Counted from the first letter of the stretch, positions 1-5,840 are shown. The stretch is DNA of 6,289 nucleotides from an uncultured Bacteroidales bacterium (GCA_934692905.1 CAKUUM010000059.1:1-6289), one strand, 5' to 3'. Notes: generated by a model from the sequence alone, not told the origin. Program-made: numbers and translations.

Positions 1-704
1 TCGAACTGGAGGACGGTGTCCACGATATGCTCGAGGACTTTGGGTCCTGCAAGTGACCCTTCCTTGTTGATATGCCCCACGATGATGAAGGGGACGTTCT
101 TCTCTTTGGCGTACTGGAGTATCCGCGCGGCGCACTCGCGTACCTGGCTGAGACTGCCGATGCTTGCTTCAATCGTCTCTGTACCAATGGTTTGGATACT
201 GTCTATGACCACCAAGTCGGGCTGCAGGTCGGTGACGCTGTCAAGGATTCGCTCGAGCGAGGTCTCCGCCATGATGTAGAGGTTTTCGGGGTTGCCGGCA
301 AGGCGTTCCGCACGGAGTTTCAGTTGTTTGGCACTCTCCTCTCCACTGGCATAGAGCGTCCTGCGCTCGCCCATGCGCATGAGCACCTGCAACGCCAAGG
401 TGGACTTGCCTATGCCCGGCTCACCGCCCAGCAAGACGAGACTGCCGGGGACCAATCCGCCGCCCAAGACGCGGTTGAGTTCCGCCGACTGCATGTCGAT
501 GCGCATATCCTCGGTAGCCGTAATATCCTGAATACGTTGCGGTTGTGCAGAGCCTCGGGGCGAGATTCCCCGTTTGTTGCCCGCCGCGGGGGCTGCCGTG
601 GATTCCTCGTAGGTGCCCCACTCGCCGCATACAGGGCAACGCCCCAACATCTGAGGGGCTTTGGCACCACAATTAGAACAAATATATTCGGTAGTAACTT
701 TCAT
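1..704 (-). CDS. radA: DNA repair protein RadA (Sms), N-terminal half, cut by the window edge
   Basis: RadA is a RecA-like ATPase that helps branch migration of recombination intermediates during DNA repair. My translation from the ATG at 704 runs open to the left edge, giving 234 residues of a protein usually about 450 long. Seen: a four-cysteine zinc finger (C9-x2-C12 and C23-x2-C26, the second as GRCPVCGEW), a Walker A motif GGEPGIGKST at residues 93-102, a Walker B LVVID at 164-168 followed by SIQT, and GHINKEGSLAGPKVLEH at about 210-226, all in RadA order. The RadA-specific KNRFG motif and the Lon-like C-terminal domain would lie outside the window. There is no Shine-Dalgarno before the ATG. 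The start is placed here because the zinc finger begins 9 residues in and an in-frame TAG lies at 720-722. The 5' region is tandemly duplicated (see the repeat at 699-764). Identification is firm; completeness of the gene cannot be judged. Confidence 0.95.
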   Translation of the reverse strand, partial: MKVTTEYICSNCGAKAPQMLGRCPVCGEWGTYEESTAAPAAGNKRGISPRGSAQPQRIQDITATEDMRIDMQSAELNRVLGGGLVPGSLVLLGGEPGIGKSTLALQVLMRMGERRTLYASGEESAKQLKLRAERLAGNPENLYIMAETSLERILDSVTDLQPDLVVIDSIQTIGTETIEASIGSLSQVRECAARILQYAKEKNVPFIIVGHINKEGSLAGPKVLEHIVDTVLQF

Positions 705-764
705 CGGGTCAATAGAACACTAATTACCACGTTTCATGGGGTGGATAAAACATTAATTACCACG
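699..764. repeat. Tandem 33-bp duplication spanning the radA start region
   Basis: Two directly adjacent 33-bp copies, 699-731 and 732-764, match at 28 of 33 positions. Each begins TTTCAT on the plus strand (ATGAAA on the minus strand) and ends TAATTACCACG. The proximal copy contains the real radA start codon; the distal copy contains a second ATGAAA exactly 33 nt upstream. The duplication therefore repeats the untranslated leader plus the first two codons of radA. The spread-out substitutions suggest it is not a very recent event or an assembly stutter. Confidence 0.9.
720..737 (-). other. Five-codon upstream ORF (MKRGN) before radA
   Basis: The distal copy of the 33-bp duplication carries an ATG at 735-737 that opens a five-codon reading frame encoding MKRGN, stopped by TAG at 720-722. 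It lies 15 nt upstream of, and in frame with, the radA ATG. If translated it would act as a tiny leader ORF. It could equally be a silent by-product of the duplication. The reading frame is seen directly; any role is inference. Confidence 0.3.
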
Positions 765-770
765 AATTAA
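753..770. promoter_or_regulatory. Palindrome TTAATT-N6-AATTAA upstream of radA, possible operator
   Basis: A perfect inverted repeat, TTAATT ACCACG AATTAA, lies about 50 nt upstream of the radA start, overlapping the outer end of the 33-bp duplication. The half-site spacing is compatible with a dimeric repressor, but AT-rich palindromes of this size also arise by chance. No consensus TTG-N20-TAnnTTTG promoter was found in this gap, so the radA promoter is unassigned. Confidence 0.25.
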
Positions 771-781
771 CCATTAATTTT

Positions 782-798
782 CAGCAAGTAACCTGCTG
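782..798 (-). terminator. Weak hairpin downstream of the RNase Z gene
   Basis: Read on the minus strand this is CAGCAGG-TTA-CTTGCTG: a 7-bp RNA stem with one G-U pair and a 3-nt loop, starting 23 nt after the RNase Z stop. The G-U pair forms only in minus-strand RNA (it becomes A-C on the other strand), which fits a transcript running from the RNase Z gene. It is followed by AAAATTAA rather than a U-tract, so termination is uncertain. Confidence 0.35.
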
Positions 799-821
799 CC
801 AACGTCAATACTCAGGCTTCA

Positions 822-1607
822 TCAGAAGAAATAGGACTTCCTCTCTTCCGCCATTATCGTGTTCGGGAAGACTTCCTGCGCCTCGCGCAAAAACTCCGTA
901 TGGTCGTCCACACGGGCACTGTAGTGCCCAATCATCAGTTGATTTGCCTCGGCTTTGCGGGCAATCTGCGCCGCCTGCTTGGCGGTGGAGTGCATGGTCA
1001 GTTTGCACTTGTCGGCATACTCCTCGGTGTAGGTGGACTCGTGAAACAAGAGGTCCACGCCGTGTATCTGCTCCGTGATTTTCTCGCGGTACATGGTGTC
1101 GGAGCAATAGGCGTACCGCTTGCGGGGCTCCTCGTCGCGGTGATGCTCAGTAAAGAGGAAGCCGCATGTGGGCACCTTGTGCCGCAGCGGGATGGTCTCG
1201 ACAGTGAGTGTGCGGTCGTCGATGATAACCTCCTGTTTGCGAGGGTGCAGGGGGTGGAAAATCACCTCATAGGTGAGGTCGGCGCAGTGGTAAGTGAGCC
1301 ACGGGCGCAGGAGTTTCTCCAAATCGGGGTGCGCGTAGATGTGCAGGGGTTGCGTGCGGCGGAACATGCCCAGCGTGGAAATCAGTCCTATCAAGCCGAA
1401 ACAATGGTCGCCGTGCAAGTGCGAAATAAGCACCGAGTACAGGCGCCCCGTGCGCACGCCCAACTGCCTCATAGTCAGTTGGATGCCTTCGCCACAATCG
1501 ATGAGGTACGACCGTCCGCAAATCTCCAGAATCTGCCCCGTGGGGGAGTTCTGAAACGTGGGCATCGCACTGCCGCAACCTAAGATGGTGAGTTTTGCGC
1601 TACTCAT
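822..1607 (-). CDS. rnz: Ribonuclease Z-like metallo-beta-lactamase hydrolase lacking the exosite arm
   Basis: This 261-residue protein belongs to the tRNase Z group of zinc phosphodiesterases, which cut the 3' trailer from precursor tRNAs in the cytoplasm. Seen: LGCGSAMPT near the start, the zinc motif HLHGDH at 63-68, H143, D170 in YAYCSD, H189-E190 in LLFHEST, H206 in MHSTAKQAA and H228 in IGHYSAR, a complete active-site set in the usual order. Bacterial family members are commonly about 300-310 residues. Here only about 12 residues (153-164) separate CGFLF from YAYCSD, where the flexible tRNA-gripping arm is normally inserted, so the arm appears to be missing. The start at 1607 (MSSAKLTILG) is preferred over an in-frame ATG at 1655, which adds 16 residues unlike the family. 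There is no Shine-Dalgarno. The alternative is an arm-less RNase BN/phosphodiesterase relative, but the surrounding motifs favour RNase Z. Confidence 0.9.
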   Translation of the reverse strand: MSSAKLTILGCGSAMPTFQNSPTGQILEICGRSYLIDCGEGIQLTMRQLGVRTGRLYSVLISHLHGDHCFGLIGLISTLGMFRRTQPLHIYAHPDLEKLLRPWLTYHCADLTYEVIFHPLHPRKQEVIIDDRTLTVETIPLRHKVPTCGFLFTEHHRDEEPRKRYAYCSDTMYREKITEQIHGVDLLFHESTYTEEYADKCKLTMHSTAKQAAQIARKAEANQLMIGHYSARVDDHTEFLREAQEVFPNTIMAEERKSYFF

Positions 1608-1652
1608 ATTGAATATGCTTTTTCGTTGAACAACCTGTGAAAAACCTACACT

Positions 1653-1728
1653 CAAGGATAGCCTATCCCTTGCTCATCCCTTGCGTATCCCTTGCTGAAT
1701 CACCCGTTAATAACCCGATGAAGACCCG
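1653..1728. repeat. Two sets of 11-bp phased repeats upstream of the RNase Z gene
   Basis: On the plus strand ATCCCTTGC recurs at 1665, 1676 and 1687 (period 11), and ACCCG recurs at 1702, 1713 and 1724 (also period 11), with the two sets offset by 3 bp. Just before the first set, CAAGGATA at 1653-1660 is the inverted complement of TATCC(C)TTG, so it can form a stem with the first copy and in principle with the others. The block sits 46 to 121 nt upstream of the RNase Z start. No exact TTG-N20-TAnnTTTG promoter was found in this gap; TAGGTTTT at 1640-1647 on the minus strand is the nearest -7-like match and lacks a partner. Confidence 0.7.
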
Positions 1729-1735
1729 ACAAAGA

Positions 1736-1762
1736 CTCGACCTCTACAAGATAGAGGTCGAG
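1736..1762 (-). terminator. Strong hairpin just after the exonuclease gene, probable terminator
   Basis: A perfect 11-bp inverted repeat, CTCGACCTCTA and TAGAGGTCGAG around the 5-nt loop CAAGA, starts 8 nt downstream of the exonuclease stop codon. On the minus strand it is followed by TCTTTGTC, a weak T-rich stretch. Position and stability fit an intrinsic terminator or a 3'-end stabiliser for the exonuclease mRNA. The poor U-tract leaves termination efficiency open. Confidence 0.6.
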
Positions 1763-1770
1763 GATATATG

Positions 1771-2562
1771 TTACTTCCTTGTGCTCAGGTAGATACGCAG
1801 AAAGACATTCTTCGTGTACTGCGGGAAGTCGCCCTGCTGTATCCAGCCGTAGTAGCCCGTGTCGCGACGGAAGACATCTGCTACACGTTGCCCCTTGTAT
1901 TTGCCGAAATTGAAGATTTCGACGCCCTCACTATCGTAGGCAATACGCCCTGCGAAGTCGGCAAAACGCACATTTCCAGCGGTATAGGCAGCCAATTCAT
2001 CCACCTTGGTCGGCAAATCGTACTTCTCCAACTGCGCCATCAGCACCTCGTAGGTAGCCATGGTGTCGGCATTTGCCGAGTGGGCGTCCGTGAGGTCCTT
2101 GCCGCAATAGAAACGGTATGCCGCCACGAGGTTGCGGGGCTCCTGCTTCTGGAAGATAGTGAAGACGTCCACCATCTTCATGCGCTTGAGGTCGATATTC
2201 ACGCCCGCGCGCATCATCTCCTCCGCCAGCAAGGGCAGATCGAAGTGGTTGGAGTTGTAGCCCGCGAGGTCCGCACCCGTGAGCACCTCAGCCACTTGCG
2301 CGGCAATCTGCTTGAAAGTGGGACAATCGACAAGGTCCTCGTCGTGGATGCCGTGTACCGACGACGCCTCGTCAGGGATGTGCATCTGCACCTCCTCACC
2401 GTTGACGATGCGGGTGGGCTTTACGCGGAAAGTCTTCCCCTCGGACGTGCCGTTGGGGAAGACCTTATAATAACTTAACTCTACAATACGGTCCACGCCG
2501 ATATTGAGCCCTGTGGTCTCCAAGTCGAAGAAAACCAGAGGTTTGGTTAGTTGTAGTTTCAT
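1771..2562 (-). CDS. DEDDh-family 3'-5' exonuclease with ExoX-like C-terminal domain
   Basis: This 263-residue protein is a DnaQ-fold 3'-5' exonuclease. The catalytic set is complete: D13 and E15 in VFFDLETTG (Exo I), D108 in NSNHFD (Exo II), and H161 with D166 in DAHSANAD (Exo III, the DEDDh type). Residues 1-180 form the exonuclease domain. Residues 215-250 (EIFNFGKYKGQ, then GYYGWIQQGDF) match the small C-terminal domain found on ExoX-like exonucleases. The frame is open upstream to 2691, but MKLQLTKPLVFFDLETTG is the family-like start; the extra 43 residues would cover the GC-rich structured intergenic region and look non-coding. It follows dnaN by 134 nt, an order I recall in Bacteroides-type genomes, which suggests work near the replisome or in repair. 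Whether it proofreads for PolC/DnaE or acts alone cannot be seen from sequence. Confidence 0.9.
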   Translation of the reverse strand: MKLQLTKPLVFFDLETTGLNIGVDRIVELSYYKVFPNGTSEGKTFRVKPTRIVNGEEVQMHIPDEASSVHGIHDEDLVDCPTFKQIAAQVAEVLTGADLAGYNSNHFDLPLLAEEMMRAGVNIDLKRMKMVDVFTIFQKQEPRNLVAAYRFYCGKDLTDAHSANADTMATYEVLMAQLEKYDLPTKVDELAAYTAGNVRFADFAGRIAYDSEGVEIFNFGKYKGQRVADVFRRDTGYYGWIQQGDFPQYTKNVFLRIYLSTRK

Positions 2563-2594
2563 GTCAGATGTTCTGAATTTTGTGTGACTACTAC

Positions 2595-2664
2595 CGCGGA
2601 CGAGAGAGCACCCCATTTCACCCACGGGCTTATGGGGACCCTGCAAGGGCGTCCGCGTCCCCGG
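2595..2664 (-). other. GC-rich structured leader between dnaN and the exonuclease gene
   Basis: This intergenic stretch contains nested complementary segments. An outer 8-bp stem joins CGCGGACG (2595-2602) and CGTCCGCG (2650-2657). Inside it, CCCCAT (2611-2616) pairs with ATGGGG (2632-2637), and CCCT with AGGG around GCA (2639-2649). An alternative stem pairs GGGGAC (2634-2639) with GTCCCC (2658-2663 region), which excludes the CCCCAT stem. No promoter consensus was found here. Mutually exclusive stems upstream of a start codon are typical of RNA control elements, but I recognise no known riboswitch or ribosomal-protein leader, and chance pairing in GC-rich DNA is possible. Confidence 0.4.
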
Positions 2665-2666
2665 AA

Positions 2667-2685
2667 ACGACGCGAGACGCGTCGT
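2667..2685 (-). terminator. Hairpin downstream of dnaN, possible terminator
   Basis: A perfect 8-bp inverted repeat, ACGACGCG and CGCGTCGT around a 3-nt loop, begins 11 nt after the dnaN stop codon. On the minus strand the stem is followed by TTCC, with one extra G-U pair possible at its base. It could end dnaN transcription or stall it ahead of the structured exonuclease leader. The short U-run makes full termination doubtful. Confidence 0.5.
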
Positions 2686-2696
2686 CACCACACTAT

Positions 2697-3818
2697 TTAT
2701 TCGTTGAGCAGCATCGGCATCAGCAGTATCAACAACTCCTGATTCTCCTCGTTCTCGGCGGGCAGGATGAGTCCGGCGCGAGCGGGGTCTGCCAACTCCA
2801 GTATCACGTCCTGCGAGGCTATGGAGGACAGGATTTCAATCAGGAACGGCGCCTTGAAGCCAATAGCCATCGGCATTCCGCTGTAGTCGCAAGCGATTGT
2901 CTCCTCCGCCGATGTGGAGAAGTCGATGTCCTGCGCGGAAATCTTGATTTGGTTCTCGCTGAGCGCCAGTTTGAGCAGCGAGGTGCCCGTGTTGGCGAAC
3001 ACAGCCACGCGCTTGCAGGCGTTCACGATAGTCTGACGGTCCACGATGACCTTGTTCTGGTTGTTCTGCGGAATGACGGCGTTGTAGTTGGGGAAACGGC
3101 CTTCGATTTGGCGGCAAACGATTACGGTCTGCCCGAAAGCGAACTTGGCGTTCTTCTGCCCGAAGGTAATCAGCACGTCCTCGGTCTCCTTTGCCAGCAC
3201 CTGACGGAGCAGCATCGCGGGCTTCTTGGGCAGTATGAAACTTGTTGCCTGCGGCACGTGGATACTGGTGTTGGTGTAGCGTACAAGGCGGTGCGCGTCG
3301 GTGGCAACGAGGGTCACTTTGTCCTCCGCGAGGTCGAAGAAGATACCGTTCATCACGGGGCGCAACTCGTCGTCGGCGGTGCAGAAGATGGTCTTGTTGA
3401 TGGCATCAAGCAGCACGTTGGCGGGCATCATGAGGGTGTTCTCGCCCTCCTCGGCAGGCATCTCGGGGTATTCCTGACCATTGGCGCCCACGAAACTGTA
3501 GGTACCGTTGGCACTGGTGATGTTCAGCCCGAAACTCTGGTCGTCAATCAGGAAGGTCAGCGGCTGCTCGGGGAACTCCTTCAGCGTATCCAACAGCAGT
3601 CGTGCGCCGAAAGCCACCTTGCCTTCGCCCTGCGGGTTCTCCACGGGCAGCGATGTGCGGATGGTGGTCTCGCCGTCGGATGCCGTCAGTGTCAGTTGCT
3701 CGCCCTGCAGGTCAAACAACACGTCCTCCAATATCTGCAAACTATTCTTGTTGGCAATCACGCGGCTCACTGCTTGCAACTGTGCAAACAACTTCGTACT
3801 TGATACGTTAAATTTCAT
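2697..3818 (-). CDS. dnaN: DNA polymerase III subunit beta (sliding clamp)
   Basis: DnaN is the ring-shaped homodimeric clamp that tethers replicative polymerase to DNA. The 373-residue length and full-length pattern fit: MKFNVSSTKLFAQLQAVSRVI at the start, SDGETTIRT near 47-55, YSFVGANGQEYPEMP near 107-121, LVATDAHRLV near 170-180, then CRQIEGRFPNYNAVIP near 235-250. The C-terminal end LLILLMPMLLNE corresponds to the clamp edge that contacts partner proteins; the family ends there in a similar MPM(R/L) form. Three clamp domains of about 120 residues each are expected. The start is clear: the ATG opens the canonical N-terminus and lies about 40 nt below a consensus promoter (3865-3895). It has no Shine-Dalgarno; the upstream bases are A-rich. 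The gene sits apart from dnaA here, as is common in Bacteroidota. Confidence 0.97.
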   Translation of the reverse strand: MKFNVSSTKLFAQLQAVSRVIANKNSLQILEDVLFDLQGEQLTLTASDGETTIRTSLPVENPQGEGKVAFGARLLLDTLKEFPEQPLTFLIDDQSFGLNITSANGTYSFVGANGQEYPEMPAEEGENTLMMPANVLLDAINKTIFCTADDELRPVMNGIFFDLAEDKVTLVATDAHRLVRYTNTSIHVPQATSFILPKKPAMLLRQVLAKETEDVLITFGQKNAKFAFGQTVIVCRQIEGRFPNYNAVIPQNNQNKVIVDRQTIVNACKRVAVFANTGTSLLKLALSENQIKISAQDIDFSTSAEETIACDYSGMPMAIGFKAPFLIEILSSIASQDVILELADPARAGLILPAENEENQELLILLMPMLLNE

Positions 3819-3864
3819 ATTCAGTCTTGTTTTTGGTTATTATTCCTATTTACTATTCAGCCCG

Positions 3865-3895
3865 CAAAGATACATTTTTTTTGTGGTTTATGCAA
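3865..3895 (-). promoter_or_regulatory. Promoter for dnaN, Bacteroidota consensus
   Basis: On the minus strand TTG (3893-3895) is followed by exactly 20 nt and then TATCTTTG (3865-3872), the -33/-7 consensus of the Bacteroidota primary sigma factor. Transcription should begin around 3858, giving a leader of roughly 40 nt before the dnaN ATG. The spacer contains a run of eight A. The promoter lies just after the ybeY stop codon, so dnaN has its own promoter in addition to any read-through from ybeY. Confidence 0.85.
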
Positions 3896-3912
3896 GCGGC
3901 TGTGCATTTTTG

Positions 3913-4350
3913 CTATATTTTGGCAAGGGCAGCGTCCTCCTTGGCAGTCATCTGCGCTTTGGTTTCAGGGGTCTTGTCGCCCTGCCCCGTGAGGTGGAGG
4001 ATGCCATGAATCAAGATGCGGAGAAGTTCCTGCTCAAAAGGCGCGCCCACCTGCGCGGCATTGCTGTGGACAGTGTCGAGCGAGATGAATATATCCCCAC
4101 CGAGGCGGCCGGGAGTGGAATAGTCGAAGGTAATGACATCCGTGTAGTAGTCGTGCTGCAAGAACTCGCGATTGACGGCAAGAATCTTCTCGTCGTCGCA
4201 GAAGATGTACGTCACATCGCCCACAGCAAAACCATAGCAGGCTGCCACGGAGCGTATCCAGCGCTCCACGTGCTGTTGCGCCAGCCCGAAAGCCGCAAGG
4301 TCGAAAGGCACAAGCGCCTGCTGTGCGTCATATGTAAGAAACTGTATCAT
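3913..4350 (-). CDS. ybeY: Endoribonuclease YbeY (rRNA maturation, ribosome quality control)
   Basis: YbeY is a small zinc-dependent protein acting in 16S rRNA 3'-end maturation and ribosome quality control. This 145-residue protein is of normal family length. Seen: LAVNREFLQHDYYTDVITFDY at 57-77 and GGDIFIS at 84-90, both core family motifs, and the metal site H115-G-I-L-H119-L-T-G-Q-G-D125-K. The usual motif is HGxLHLxGxDH with three histidines; here the third ligand position is aspartate (D125). I recall GYKDK-type versions in Bacteroidota, so this is probably lineage-typical. The C-terminal part is rich in K, E and A. The ATG lies 6 nt after the spmAB stop codon with no Shine-Dalgarno, which points to an operon with translational coupling. 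Confidence 0.93.
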   Translation of the reverse strand: MIQFLTYDAQQALVPFDLAAFGLAQQHVERWIRSVAACYGFAVGDVTYIFCDDEKILAVNREFLQHDYYTDVITFDYSTPGRLGGDIFISLDTVHSNAAQVGAPFEQELLRILIHGILHLTGQGDKTPETKAQMTAKEDAALAKI

Positions 4351-4356
4351 AGTCTG

Positions 4357-5589
4357 TTAGTGGAAAAACAAGTACCCCAGGAGTATCGCCGCCACCATGC
4401 CGAAAAAGTCGGCAATCAGTCCGCAAACCACCGCGTAGCGCGTGTCCTTGATGTTGATGCTGCCAAAATAGACGGCGAGTATATAAAAGGTGGTGTCGGT
4501 ACTGCCCTGTACGATGCTGACCAACCGCCCAACGAAACTATCCGCCCCGTATTGCATCATCGCGTCCACCATCAGTCCGCGGGCTCCGCTACCCGATAGC
4601 GGGCGCATCAGTGCGGTGGGCAGGGCGGGTACGAAATCCGTGTTCAACCCACAAAGCGCAAACAGCCACGCTATCCCTGATACCAGCAAATCCATTGCCC
4701 CGCTGGCGCGGAACATCCCCACCGCCACCAACATCGCAATCAGGTAGGGTATGATGCCCACGGCGGTTTTGAACCCGTCTTTTGCCCCGTCAATAAAAGC
4801 ATCGTACACGTTGATGTGTTTCACAATACCCGCGATGACAAACCAACATATCACGCCCAACAGCAGTACGGAGGCGATAATCCCCGACCATTTGCTGACC
4901 ACCTCTTGCGGCTGCGACATCGCCGCCCATATCACCAATCCCACAAACAGCGTCAGCCCGCCTATCGTGCCGAGGATAACCTTGTCAAACAGATTGATTT
5001 TCTGAATAATAGCCACTGATACCAACCCCGCCATTGCGGCAAAATAGGTGGATAGTAGTATGGGCAGGAATACATCCGCCGGATTGGCTGCCCCTAATTG
5101 TGCGCGGTAGGTCATAATGCTCACAGGTACCAGCGTCAAACCGCTGGTTACCAATACCATAAACATTATCATCGAGTTGCTGGCGCGAGTCTTGTCAGGA
5201 TTAGATTCCTGCATTTCGCGCATAGCCTCCAACCCGAGCGGTGTGGCGGCATTGTCAATACCCAACATCGTGGCGGAGATGTTCATCAGCATACTGCCGA
5301 AAGCAGGGTGCCCTTTGGGCAACTCAGGAAAGATGCGGCTGAAGAACGGCGTCACAAGGCGCGACATTTGGCGCACCACCCCAGCCTGCTCTCCTATTTT
5401 CATAATCCCCAGCCATAGTGCGAGTACGCCGGTCAGCCCGATGGAAATCTCAAAACCCGTCTTAGCGGACACGAATGTGGAGTTAAGAACGGCAGAGAAG
5501 ATGTCACTCTGCCCGAAGCAAAAGAACTGCACACAGCCCATCACGACCGCGAGCAGAATAAGTCCTATCCAAATATAATTGAGAGCCAT
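4357..5589 (-). CDS. Fused SpmA-SpmB nucleoside-recognition (Gate) domain membrane protein
   Basis: This 410-residue integral membrane protein joins the two halves that are separate proteins, SpmA and SpmB, in Bacillus. The SpmA-like half (about 1-200) has NISATMLGIDNAATPLGLEAM at 103-123. The SpmB-like half (about 235-410) has PTALMRPLSGSGARG at 324-338 and QGSTDTTFYI at 361-370. Many hydrophobic helices are visible, for example at 5-25, 45-65, 140-160, 172-196, 203-223, 236-256, 276-295 and 385-407. In Bacillus the pair is needed for spore core dehydration; fused homologues are common in non-sporulating Bacteroidota, where the role is unknown and nucleoside or small-solute transport is only inferred from the Gate domain. 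The start at 5589 (MALNYIWIG) is chosen because the frame upstream to 5790 overlaps the promoter at 5633-5663. An ATG at 5613 is possible but only about 13 nt from the predicted transcript start. Co-transcribed with ybeY. Confidence 0.92.
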   Translation of the reverse strand: MALNYIWIGLILLAVVMGCVQFFCFGQSDIFSAVLNSTFVSAKTGFEISIGLTGVLALWLGIMKIGEQAGVVRQMSRLVTPFFSRIFPELPKGHPAFGSMLMNISATMLGIDNAATPLGLEAMREMQESNPDKTRASNSMIMFMVLVTSGLTLVPVSIMTYRAQLGAANPADVFLPILLSTYFAAMAGLVSVAIIQKINLFDKVILGTIGGLTLFVGLVIWAAMSQPQEVVSKWSGIIASVLLLGVICWFVIAGIVKHINVYDAFIDGAKDGFKTAVGIIPYLIAMLVAVGMFRASGAMDLLVSGIAWLFALCGLNTDFVPALPTALMRPLSGSGARGLMVDAMMQYGADSFVGRLVSIVQGSTDTTFYILAVYFGSINIKDTRYAVVCGLIADFFGMVAAILLGYLFFH

Positions 5590-5632
5590 TTTGCAAATCG
5601 GCAGCACACCCATCGGTGCCACTACCAACTTG

Positions 5633-5663
5633 CAAAGATACTGCTTTTTCTTGGAATTGCCAA
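5633..5663 (-). promoter_or_regulatory. Promoter for the spmAB-ybeY operon, Bacteroidota consensus
   Basis: On the minus strand TTG (5661-5663), exactly 20 nt, then TATCTTTG (5633-5640). The predicted transcript start is near 5626, leaving about 37 nt before the ATG at 5589. It excludes the longer in-frame start at 5790. Confidence 0.85.
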
Positions 5664-5840
5664 AAAGAAATGCGGATATTGAGCGTTTGCGGCGCCATAA
5701 GTGTACTGTCCAATAACAAATGCAATTCCGTTGCAAAGTTAGGGAAAACAGTTGAAAATGGAAACTATAGTCCAGAATATCGCTGTGCAATTGTACTAAT
5801 CTAAGGCGATGTGACTTTTTGCATAATTTGACTAAAAAAC
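5664..5840. other. Gene-free spacer between the divergent spmAB and CRISPR promoters
   Basis: Apart from the weak promoter-like site at 5734-5764, I see no gene, RNA gene or strong hairpin here. The open frames that cross it have no recognisable protein features. The stretch, together with 5590-5632 (spmAB leader) and 5872-5981 (CRISPR leader), makes the longest region in the window without a protein gene. Confidence 0.6.
5734..5764 (-). promoter_or_regulatory. Possible second, upstream promoter for spmAB
   Basis: TAACTTTGC on the minus strand (-7 box at 5734-5741) is a perfect -7 match, but the position 20 nt upstream reads TTT rather than TTG. It points toward spmAB, about 100 nt above the consensus promoter. 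It may be a weaker tandem promoter or a chance match. Confidence 0.3.

Noticed and set aside
72..770. 232-residue open frame on the plus strand opposite radA
   Set aside because: The minus strand gives an unambiguous RadA with zinc finger and Walker motifs; the antisense frame has none.
900..1583. 227-residue open frame on the plus strand opposite the RNase Z gene
   Set aside because: Antisense shadow of a gene with a complete metal site; no protein features of its own.
1768..2478. 236-residue open frame on the plus strand opposite the exonuclease
   Set aside because: Antisense shadow of the DEDDh exonuclease gene.
2563..2691. 43-residue N-terminal extension of the exonuclease
   Set aside because: It covers the hairpins after dnaN and has no family similarity; the MKLQLTKPLVFFDLETTG start is typical.
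2580..3803. 407-residue open frame on the plus strand opposite dnaN
   Set aside because: It lies antisense to a certain dnaN gene, is His/Gln/Val-rich and has no family motifs; it is an artefact of the GC-rich third positions of dnaN.
3890..3907. ATGCA-N8-TGCAT inverted repeat after ybeY as a terminator
   Set aside because: Only 5 bp of stem, no clean U-tract, and it overlaps the dnaN -33 box; too weak to call.
3508..4599. 363-residue open frame on the plus strand across dnaN, ybeY and spmAB
   Set aside because: It crosses three well-supported minus-strand genes and the dnaN promoter, and shows no recognisable domain.
5590..5790. 67-residue N-terminal extension of the spmAB frame
   Set aside because: It overlaps the consensus promoter at 5633-5663 and lacks family similarity; translation most likely begins at 5589.
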